In this document: positions 8,553 through 14,390 of the stretch, one piece after another | Numbering within the stretch: the first letter of the stretch is position 1 | Layout of the letters: the number at the start of each line of letters is the position of its first letter | Assembly: GCA_019233755.1 (NCBI GenBank) | Contig: JAFAMD010000003.1 | Location: 1 to 39,271 of the forward strand | DNA: 39,271 nucleotides | From: Acidobacteriaceae bacterium | GTDB taxonomy: Bacteria; Acidobacteriota; Terriglobia; Bryobacterales; Bryobacteraceae | Direction of reading: 5' to 3' | The notes under the pieces: model-generated | What the model was told of the DNA's origin: nothing | Database searches by the model: none | What the model saw: the letters and a program-made list of their open reading frames with translations, nothing else | Made by a program: the position numbers and the translations under genes

Positions 8553-8687
8553 ACCCCGTTGAGAAGGGGACCAACTCGTTACAACTCTAGGGTCGAACAC
8601 GATCGACGCGACGAACGGGAACCGCAAGGTTCCCGTTTCGCTTTCCAGCATCGAAGTAACCTCAACGGGAGTCGAGAATAAGAGCTG
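8553..8687 (+). ncRNA. Structured, riboswitch-like leader of the aminotransferase operon
   Basis: A 9-base perfect long-range pairing, CCCGTTGAG (8555-8563) with CTCAACGGG (8661-8669), would close a domain of 115 bases. Inside it are the hairpin GTCGA/TCGAC (8592-8596 with 8603-8607) and a 10-pair hairpin AACGGGAACC-GCAA-GGTTCCCGTT (8614-8637). Two alternatives compete. CCCC (8554-8557) can pair with GGGG (8566-8569). GGGGACC (8566-8572) can instead pair with GGTTCCC (8628-8634), breaking the GCAA hairpin. Mutually exclusive pairings just before a biosynthetic operon are typical of cis-regulatory RNA. I do not recognise a known riboswitch consensus. The 10-pair hairpin lacks a real T tract, so control at translation is as likely as termination. 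Confidence 0.5.
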
Positions 8688-9860
8688 ATGAAGCTCGCTG
8701 AACGAATGCAGCGGATTGAGGTGGAGTCCGCTTTCGACATTCTGGTCAAGGCCCGCGCACTCGAAGCAGGCGGCCGGAACGTTGTTCATCTAGAGATCGG
8801 TGAGCCCGATTTCAAAACTCCTGCCCACATTGTCGAAGCGGCGAAACAGGCACTGGACGAAGGCTGGACGCATTACGGACCCACCCAAGGCCTGCCCGAA
8901 CTGCGCGAGACCATTGCCGGCTATGTCTCCGAGACCCGCAGCGTCAGCGTGGGAACGGAAAACGTATGCGTTGTGCCGGGCGGTAAGCCGATCATCTTCT
9001 TCCCCATGCTGGCGCTCCTCGAGCCGGGTGATGAGGTGCTGTATCCCGACCCCGGATTTCCCATTTATCGCTCGATGATCCGGTTCCTGGGCGCGACACC
9101 CGTTCCCATCCCTCTGACCGAGGAGACGGGATTCTCGTTCGATTTGAACCGTGTGCGTGAGTTGATCAAGGAGCGCACGAAGCTTATTGTTCTCAATTCA
9201 CCGCAAAACCCGACTGGCGGTATCATCCCCGAGCAAGACCTACGCCAACTGGCCCAACTCGTTCTCGATCGTGACCTGGTTGTGCTCTCAGACGAGATCT
9301 ATTCGCGCATCTACTACACCGAAAGGCCGCCGTTCTCGATTGCAAGTGTGCCCGGAATGCTCGAAAAGACGATCATCCTCGACGGTTTCTCCAAAACGTA
9401 CGCCATGACAGGCTGGCGTCTGGGCTATGGCGTGATGCCGCCATCGCTCGTGGAAGCGGTCAACAAGCTCATGGTGAACTCCAACTCCTGCGCGGCGACA
9501 TTCACGCAGCGTGCAGCCATCGCCGCCATCACAGGCCCGCAGGATGACGTAATCAGCATGGTCGCCGAATTCCGGCGCCGGCGGGATGCATTCTGCCGGG
9601 CGGTGAACGAAGTGCCCGGCTTTCGCTGCGCCCTTCCGGGCGGCGCCTTCTACGCGTTTGCAAACGTCCAAGGGACCGGCATACGCTCGAAAGATCTCGC
9701 CGATCTGCTGTTGCAGGAAGCGGGAGTGGCGGGACTCGATGGAAGTTCGTTTGGCGAAAACGGAGAAGGATTCATTCGCTTCAGCTACGCCAATTCGCTC
9801 GAGAATCTGGACGAGGCGGTCCGCCGGATAAAAGAGCTCTCTCAGCGGTGGGCGAGGTAA
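8688..9860 (+). CDS. PLP-dependent class I/II aminotransferase
   Basis: A fold-type I aminotransferase of the aspartate-aminotransferase superfamily, 390 residues. The pyridoxal-phosphate lysine is K236 in the motif GFSKTYAMTGWRLGY. Other conserved parts are IGEPDFKTP near the N-terminus, the NSPQNPTGG stretch, LSDEIYSRIYY, and the C-terminal FIRFSYANS arginine that binds the substrate carboxylate. The amino-donor specificity cannot be read from sequence; aspartate, alanine or an aromatic substrate is possible. It is the first gene of a tight operon: the SDR gene starts 4 bases after its stop. Its leader carries the riboswitch-like element at 8553-8687. The ribosome site is weak (AAGAG close to the ATG). 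Confidence 0.88.
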   Translation: MKLAERMQRIEVESAFDILVKARALEAGGRNVVHLEIGEPDFKTPAHIVEAAKQALDEGWTHYGPTQGLPELRETIAGYVSETRSVSVGTENVCVVPGGKPIIFFPMLALLEPGDEVLYPDPGFPIYRSMIRFLGATPVPIPLTEETGFSFDLNRVRELIKERTKLIVLNSPQNPTGGIIPEQDLRQLAQLVLDRDLVVLSDEIYSRIYYTERPPFSIASVPGMLEKTIILDGFSKTYAMTGWRLGYGVMPPSLVEAVNKLMVNSNSCAATFTQRAAIAAITGPQDDVISMVAEFRRRRDAFCRAVNEVPGFRCALPGGAFYAFANVQGTGIRSKDLADLLLQEAGVAGLDGSSFGENGEGFIRFSYANSLENLDEAVRRIKELSQRWAR

Positions 9861-9864
9861 TCTC

Positions 9865-10653
9865 ATGGAAACAGGCCTCAGAAATCGAGTTGCCGTCATT
9901 TCCGGAGCGAGTCAGGGCTTGGGCCGCGCTACGGCATTGGCCTTTGCGGCGGAGGGCGCGCATCTCGCCTTATGCGCTCGCAACGCGGACGAACTGGGAC
10001 ATCTCGCGGCCGACATTCGGGCGCGCTTCAACGTCCAGGTCCACACCGGCGCCATCGACGTCCGCGATAGCGGCGCGATACAGAGGTTTGTGGCCGACGT
10101 TAGCCGCATCTTCGATTCCCTGGACGTTTGTGTCACCAACGCCGGCGGCCCGCCGGCACGAGACTTTTTGGAGACGACTGACGAGGAGTGGGACGACGCA
10201 TTCCGCCTCAATCTGCGAAGTGCCGCGGTGTTTGCTCGCGCCGTGATTCCGCACATGCAGCGCCGGCGTTGGGGACGCATCGTAACGCTCAGCTCCATCA
10301 CGGTTCGCCAGCCGCTGCCTCAACTCGTCCTCTCAAATGCCATTCGGACTGGCATCCTGGGCCTGGTCCGCACCCTGGCAAATGATTTCGGCAAATATGG
10401 GATCACCGTGAACAATGTGGGCCCGGGCTACACGGCGACGGAGCGTCTGAAGGAGCTCTCCGCGCGCCGCGCCGCTGCGTCGGGCCTGACAGAGCAGCAG
10501 ATCGAACAAGCATGGATTGATCAAATCCCGCTGGGACGGCTGGGCAAATCGGAGGAGGTGGCCGACGCGGTTGTGTGGCTCGCTTCGGAGCGTGCGTCCT
10601 TCGTCACGGGACAGACTTTGCTGGTTGATGGTGGAATGTATAGGGGAGTCTGA
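9865..10653 (+). CDS. SDR-family protein with altered catalytic motif
   Basis: A short-chain dehydrogenase/reductase, 262 residues, resembling FabG-type 3-oxoacyl-reductases. The cofactor loop GASQGLG is at residues 14-20, followed by TNAGG, and the C-terminal end is VTGQTLLVDGG. The catalytic serine S144 is present, but the expected Tyr-x-x-x-Lys 13 residues later reads Ser157-Asn-Ala-Ile-Arg161. Tyrosine and lysine are replaced by serine and arginine, while the flanks (GLVRTLANDFGKYGITVNNV) align without gaps. I recall a subset of SDRs with an LSN...R form at this place, so this may be a divergent clade rather than a mutation. Activity may differ or be absent. It starts 4 bases after the aminotransferase and ends 2 bases before the cupin. 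Confidence 0.85.
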   Translation: METGLRNRVAVISGASQGLGRATALAFAAEGAHLALCARNADELGHLAADIRARFNVQVHTGAIDVRDSGAIQRFVADVSRIFDSLDVCVTNAGGPPARDFLETTDEEWDDAFRLNLRSAAVFARAVIPHMQRRRWGRIVTLSSITVRQPLPQLVLSNAIRTGILGLVRTLANDFGKYGITVNNVGPGYTATERLKELSARRAAASGLTEQQIEQAWIDQIPLGRLGKSEEVADAVVWLASERASFVTGQTLLVDGGMYRGV

Positions 10654-10655
10654 CC

Positions 10656-11066
10656 ATGGAGAACGTCAAGCCCGCGCAGGCCAACAGGACGGCCGAAGTC
10701 AAATACATCCAGTGGGACAAGGTGCCGGTCGAGTCAGTGAACTCATGGATGGAGCGTCAGCTCGTGGTAGGCGATCAGGTGATGGTCGCGCGGATACTCC
10801 TAAAGAAGGGCGGCGTGGTTCCGATGCACCATCATCACAACGAACAAATCTCGCACGTCCAGTCGGGAGCCCTACACTTCATCATTGCCGGCCGGGAGAT
10901 CACGCTTCGGGCGGGCGAATTTCTCTGTATTCCTCCCAATGTCCCGCACTCGGCGACCGCCCTCGAGGACACTGTCGACATCGACATCTTCACACCGCCA
11001 CGGCAGGACTGGCTCGACAAAACCGATCTATATTTGCGTGGACAGGAGCCTCCAGCCTACAAATAG
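10656..11066 (+). CDS. Single-domain cupin
   Basis: A 136-residue cupin with the metal-binding motif as a histidine run H58-H61 followed by N62-E63-Q64, and the second motif histidine H98 in PPNVPHSA. The HxHxNEQ pattern and the end DIDIFTPPRQDWL resemble cupins such as the BacB domains of bacilysin synthesis, although BacB is a two-domain protein. It begins 2 bases after the SDR stop, with GGGGAG about 8 bases before the ATG, and closes the aminotransferase-SDR-cupin operon. The likely role is a metal-dependent isomerase, or a small-molecule oxygenase or sensor. The sequence alone does not decide. Confidence 0.85.
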   Translation: MENVKPAQANRTAEVKYIQWDKVPVESVNSWMERQLVVGDQVMVARILLKKGGVVPMHHHHNEQISHVQSGALHFIIAGREITLRAGEFLCIPPNVPHSATALEDTVDIDIFTPPRQDWLDKTDLYLRGQEPPAYK

Positions 11067-11289
11067 GGGAAACGGACGTACCACGGGTTCCCCCAGTACC
11101 GAGAGGGTAATCCCTTGAAACTAGTAGTTTTAGCCGAGGATTTCCCCTGTTCTTCGAGTATAAAAACACTTCCCTTCATACCGCCCCAGTCAGTACAATT
11201 ACGATTACACGCATTCCAGTAGCATGACTTCTGCATGCAATAGCGGCGCTGTGTGGCAAACGCGGCTACGCAAAGGAGAAGGGAGACCT
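11066..11289 (+). promoter_or_regulatory. Probable regulatory stretch before the 94-residue protein
   Basis: No gene is seen in these roughly 220 bases, which are richer in A and T than their surroundings. They contain several inverted repeats: GGGGAA/TTCCCC (11066-11071 with 11088-11093), AGGG-TAAT-CCCT and AAACT-AGT-AGTTT. There are also -10-like boxes, TATAAA near 11160 and TACAAT at 11194-11199, but no convincing -35. The first stem overlaps the cupin stop and may help to end that transcript. Confidence 0.35.
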
Positions 11290-11574
11290 ATGGCGAGCTA
11301 CAAACCGCTTACCCTCAATCGCGAGGAGATTAATATTCCCTCCGCGATTCATGTCGAGAGGACTTGCCAGTTGCCACGGAGGCTGTCGGCTGTTCACTTG
11401 GAACCAGGCCCCGGAGATGGCTCGGCACGGCTCGGCGCGATCGAAACTTTGCCGGAAGGGACGCCAGTCGAGGTGTGCGGAGCGGGATACAACGACCGGA
11501 CGGTCAAGATCCGCTGCCATGGGCAATACTATTTCGTTTTCCAGGTCGATCTCGACTCCGAGCCAATAAACTGA
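11290..11574 (+). CDS. Small protein of unknown function
   Basis: A 94-residue protein of a family I do not recognise. The ATG at 11290 is chosen because GGGAG lies 5 bases upstream and AAAGGAGAAGGGAG just before it; the open frame itself reaches back to 11224 without such a site. The C-terminal half (around LPEGTPVEVCGAGYNDRTVK and YYFVFQVDLDSE) alternates hydrophobic and polar residues, as in a small beta-barrel of the SH3 or PilZ kind. There is no signal peptide or membrane helix. It stands alone after an AT-richer regulatory stretch and is followed by a large inverted repeat at 11590-11632. Confidence 0.65.
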   Translation: MASYKPLTLNREEINIPSAIHVERTCQLPRRLSAVHLEPGPGDGSARLGAIETLPEGTPVEVCGAGYNDRTVKIRCHGQYYFVFQVDLDSEPIN

Positions 11575-11589
11575 CTTCTCGCAAAGCGA

Positions 11590-11632
11590 GCACTGCGGCG
11601 CAGCGACTGCTCGGAGGACCGCGCCGCAGTGC
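11590..11632 (+). terminator. 12-bp perfect inverted repeat (terminator-like)
   Basis: GCACTGCGGCGC (11590-11601) and GCGCCGCAGTGC (11621-11632) are perfect inverse complements separated by 19 bases. It begins 15 bases after the stop of the small protein. No T tract follows on either side, so this is either a Rho-assisted or weak terminator, an RNA-stabilising 3' hairpin, or a protein-binding site. Confidence 0.5.
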
Positions 11633-11754
11633 GGGGCCAGTTCTCGAATACGCTATGCTCGTACCCGGAAACTAGAAAAACCACAGCCTGGAACAATGTG
11701 GGGGTTGGAAGGTTGCTATCGCTGACGAGACGCCGGTTGAAAGCGCAGTTGACT

Positions 11755-11832
11755 TGGCGTCCCCAAGGGGATTCGAACCCCTGTTATCGCCGTGAAAGGG
11801 CGGTGTCCTAGGCCGGGCTAGACGATGGGGAC
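11755..11832 (-). tRNA. tRNA-Glu (anticodon TTC)
   Basis: On the minus strand the sequence folds as a full tRNA. The acceptor stem GTCCCCA pairs with TGGGGAC, the T arm is AGGGG-TTCGAAT-CCCCT, and the anticodon stem CCGCC/GGCGA-type surrounds the loop CTTTCAC with anticodon TTC. The 3' CCA is encoded (11757-11755), with a G discriminator. The gene is 78 bases with CCA. It stands alone between the small unknown protein and the cytochrome gene. Confidence 0.96.
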
Positions 11833-11895
11833 GCTAGCGAACTCTTTCACTTTAGCAGACGGGTGAAAAAGTTCGCGGACGGTCAAATAGTTCGT

Positions 11896-12237
11896 TTACA
11901 GGGTGTGCAGGTAGGCCAGAACGTCGGATTTGTCTTGTGCCGAGAGCATGTCGCTGTACGCCGGCATGCCGTTTCCGCCGTTGTTAATCTGCGCCAGTAC
12001 ATTGGCGTCGTTCACCGGCTTGCCGTTCTTCAAAGTTTTTCTTTTGAAAAGACCCTTTAGAGACGGGCCCATTTTCGTTTCGTCAGTGTCGACGTTATGG
12101 CACACGGCACATTGCTCGAAGAGCTCCTTCCCTTTTGCCGGATCGCCCTTGGAGGGTTTCTGGCCGGCTGCCAAACCAACTGCCAGTGAAGCGCAAAGCA
12201 ATGCGGAACTCGCGAACGTCAATGTGTGGCGTTTCAT
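11896..12237 (-). CDS. Small periplasmic c-type cytochrome
   Basis: A 113-residue class I cytochrome c. A signal peptide covers about residues 1-24, ending AVGLAAG. The haem site CAVCH is at residues 43-47, and the probable sixth ligand is M91 in GNGMPAY. The spacing, with KGKELFEQ before the haem site and VLAYLHTL at the end, fits the small monohaem type that shuttles electrons in the periplasm. GGGAGA lies 6-7 bases before the ATG. No oxidase or dehydrogenase is adjacent, so its partner is unknown. It is a single-gene unit, divergent from the S55-type gene. Confidence 0.92.
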   Translation of the reverse strand: MKRHTLTFASSALLCASLAVGLAAGQKPSKGDPAKGKELFEQCAVCHNVDTDETKMGPSLKGLFKRKTLKNGKPVNDANVLAQINNGGNGMPAYSDMLSAQDKSDVLAYLHTL

Positions 12238-12500
12238 ATTTGTCTCCCGGAAAGTTCAACCTTCTCAGTCTACAACTTGGATGTTTTTGGACGAGGTTTG
12301 ACGAGGGGAAACTCCTCACTATGAAAATAGATTAACGATAGAGAAACTTAACCCAGCATCGACCCATCCAAAACATTGTCAGCCTGCTGGTTGCGCCTCC
12401 ACAGCAGGGCTTAGCGTTGTTTGGGGGATAATCAAGAGCAACCGGGGACTGATCCAGGTCGACCCAGCACCCTCGTAGCCAGTATTCCAGGAAGGTATCG
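12238..12500. promoter_or_regulatory. Divergent promoter region between the cytochrome and S55-type genes
   Basis: This stretch of 263 bases must hold the promoters of both flanking genes. I see two hairpins, GAGGGG-AAA-CTCCTC near 12304-12318 and CCTGCTG/CAGCAGG (12383-12389 with 12402-12408), and a GATAAT box at 12427-12432 pointing to the S55 gene. No consensus -35 accompanies the latter. No gene is seen inside. Confidence 0.35.
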
Positions 12501-14372
12501 ATGCTCCGACGAGCCGTTGTCTTGTCTCTCCTCATTTCAGTTTCTTTGTTACCGGCGTTCTCGGAGACTGCCGTTCCCAACATGACCATCGCGCCGAAGG
12601 CGGGCCAAGTCGAGCTCTTTCCCGAAAGCGATGTTAAACCCGGAATGAAAGGCGTGGCCTGGACGGTGTTCCAGGGCAGCAAGCCCGAGCCGATGCCGGT
12701 GGAAATCATCGGGGTGTGGCAGAATGCCTGGGGGCCGAAGCAGGACATCATTGTCGCCAAACTTACCGGCAAAGCTTCGCGCACGAATGTCGCCGGCGGC
12801 ATGAGCGGGAGCCCCGTTTACATTGATGGCAAGCTGCTCGGCGCTATTTCGCTCCGGCTCAGCGTTTTTTCGCCCGATGCGATCTGCGGTATTACACCGA
12901 TCCAGTTGATGCTGGATGTGAAGGAATTCGACCAGAGCCGGCCGTCCGACAGCCGCACGCCGGATAAGGTTCAGATAGCGGATGCAGCCCGGCCATTGCC
13001 GGAGGGACTGCTGGCGCGCGTGATGGCTGCGAGTTCGTCGGGTAATCTACCAGAGACACCGATGATGGCGCCCATCGCGACGCCAATCACCATGTCGGGC
13101 TTCACGGACGACTCCATTAAGGAATTTGCGCCTATTTTCAACCAGCTCGGTCTGGCGGTTGCCCAGGGCGGCGCCGGCGGCGACCTCGATTCCACCACGC
13201 CCGCCACGGATTGGGCCACCTCCATGCAGCCTGGCGAGAGCATCGCTGCGGTACTTGTTTCCGGTGACATGACAATGACTGGCGGCGGAACGGTCACGTA
13301 CAACGACGGCAAGCGTGTCCTCGCCTTCGGTCACCCAATGTTCAATCTGGGACCGGTGGACATGCCGATCGCCAAGGACAGCATCATCACGACACTGGCT
13401 TCCTCCTATCAGCCGACGAAAATGGGGAACGCAACCGAGGTGGTGGGAGCGCTGCGGCAGGATCGCCACAGCGGCATCGAGGGCGAACTCGGCGCAACCG
13501 CACAGATGATCCCGGTCACGATGCACGTGCGTTCTTTCGATCGCGCAAACTCAATCCGGAAGTCGCGCGATTTCCACTTCAATGTGTTCGTAGACCAGAA
13601 GTGGACGCCGTACCTGATGATGGCGACTCTCTTCAACTCGCTATCGAATTTGAACGACTTTTCCGAAGAAGCTACGTACCGTCTGCACGGCGAATTGCAG
13701 GTGCAGGGGCAGCAGCGCATCGAATTGACGACCATGCAGGCCCCGGCCGAAACGCCGATTCCGACGCCGATGCTGCTTGCCGGCTGGTGGGGCGATAAGT
13801 TCAACAGGCTTTTTGTGAACTCGAATAAGCTGCCGAAGCTTGATGCGGTGAACGTAACGGTGGACCTGCTGCCGGAGCGCCGCATTGCGCAGATCGAATC
13901 CGCCTGGATCGCCGATAACAAAGTGACACCGGGTACCGAGGTTCCTGTGAAGGTTTTTCTGAAGCCCTACCGCGGCGAACGCATCGAGCGCACCGTAAAG
14001 GTAAAGATCCCAGCTGGCCTGGGACACGGCGAACACGAGATTCTGTTCAGCGACGCCGATACGCTCAGCCGTTTTCAGAACATTGCAAGTTCGCTCAATC
14101 GTATTGAGGACACTCCGCAGACGGTAGCGATGCTCAATGAGGAACGCAGCAATAACCGGTTGTATGTTTCACTCATCGAATCGCAGCCGACTGTTTACTC
14201 CGATGAGAAGGTCCTTCCCAGTCTGCCGGCGTCCGTGCTGAATGTTATGCAAAGCGGCCGGGCCACGAATCATGAGTTTGTCAGTTCACCTGAAAGCGCC
14301 CGCGAGCAGACCTCTGTCCCGTTCGACGAGGTCGTCACCGGTAACTACTCGCTGAAGGTATACGTGAACTAA
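12501..14372 (+). CDS. Secreted SpoIVB/S55-type peptidase-like protein, halves permuted
   Basis: A 623-residue exported protein with a signal peptide at about residues 1-21. GMSGSP (residues 100-105) with IDGKLLGAIS after it matches the serine loop of SpoIVB (peptidase family S55), so S102 is the probable nucleophile. The histidine loop, GKRVLAFGHPMFN with H278, comes about 175 residues later, followed by a stretch like the SpoIVB region after its histidine. In SpoIVB of Bacillus the histidine precedes the serine, so the two halves appear swapped here. No PDZ domain is visible. The last 200 residues resemble beta-rich domains. AGGAAGG lies before the ATG. The secreted propeller gene follows after 18 bases, so the two are probably cotranscribed. 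Confidence 0.82.
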   Translation: MLRRAVVLSLLISVSLLPAFSETAVPNMTIAPKAGQVELFPESDVKPGMKGVAWTVFQGSKPEPMPVEIIGVWQNAWGPKQDIIVAKLTGKASRTNVAGGMSGSPVYIDGKLLGAISLRLSVFSPDAICGITPIQLMLDVKEFDQSRPSDSRTPDKVQIADAARPLPEGLLARVMAASSSGNLPETPMMAPIATPITMSGFTDDSIKEFAPIFNQLGLAVAQGGAGGDLDSTTPATDWATSMQPGESIAAVLVSGDMTMTGGGTVTYNDGKRVLAFGHPMFNLGPVDMPIAKDSIITTLASSYQPTKMGNATEVVGALRQDRHSGIEGELGATAQMIPVTMHVRSFDRANSIRKSRDFHFNVFVDQKWTPYLMMATLFNSLSNLNDFSEEATYRLHGELQVQGQQRIELTTMQAPAETPIPTPMLLAGWWGDKFNRLFVNSNKLPKLDAVNVTVDLLPERRIAQIESAWIADNKVTPGTEVPVKVFLKPYRGERIERTVKVKIPAGLGHGEHEILFSDADTLSRFQNIASSLNRIEDTPQTVAMLNEERSNNRLYVSLIESQPTVYSDEKVLPSLPASVLNVMQSGRATNHEFVSSPESAREQTSVPFDEVVTGNYSLKVYVN

Positions 14373-14390
14373 AGGTCTAACCATACACTA

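Noticed and set aside
6254..8554. A 766-codon open frame on the minus strand across the comEC end, the YtxH-like gene and rocA
   Set aside because: It is antisense to three well-supported genes, and its translation shows no family motif. It arises from GC-rich codon use on the other strand.
8614..8637. Resemblance of the ACCGC-containing hairpin to a T-box antiterminator
   Set aside because: The leader before it is too short for a T-box stem I, the UGG-N-ACC core is not present and no codon-reading specifier loop is seen.
8688..11066. Bacilysin-like biosynthetic cluster
   Set aside because: Only three loosely similar families are present; the prephenate decarboxylase, the ligase and the exporter are missing, and the SDR lacks the catalytic Tyr/Lys pair.
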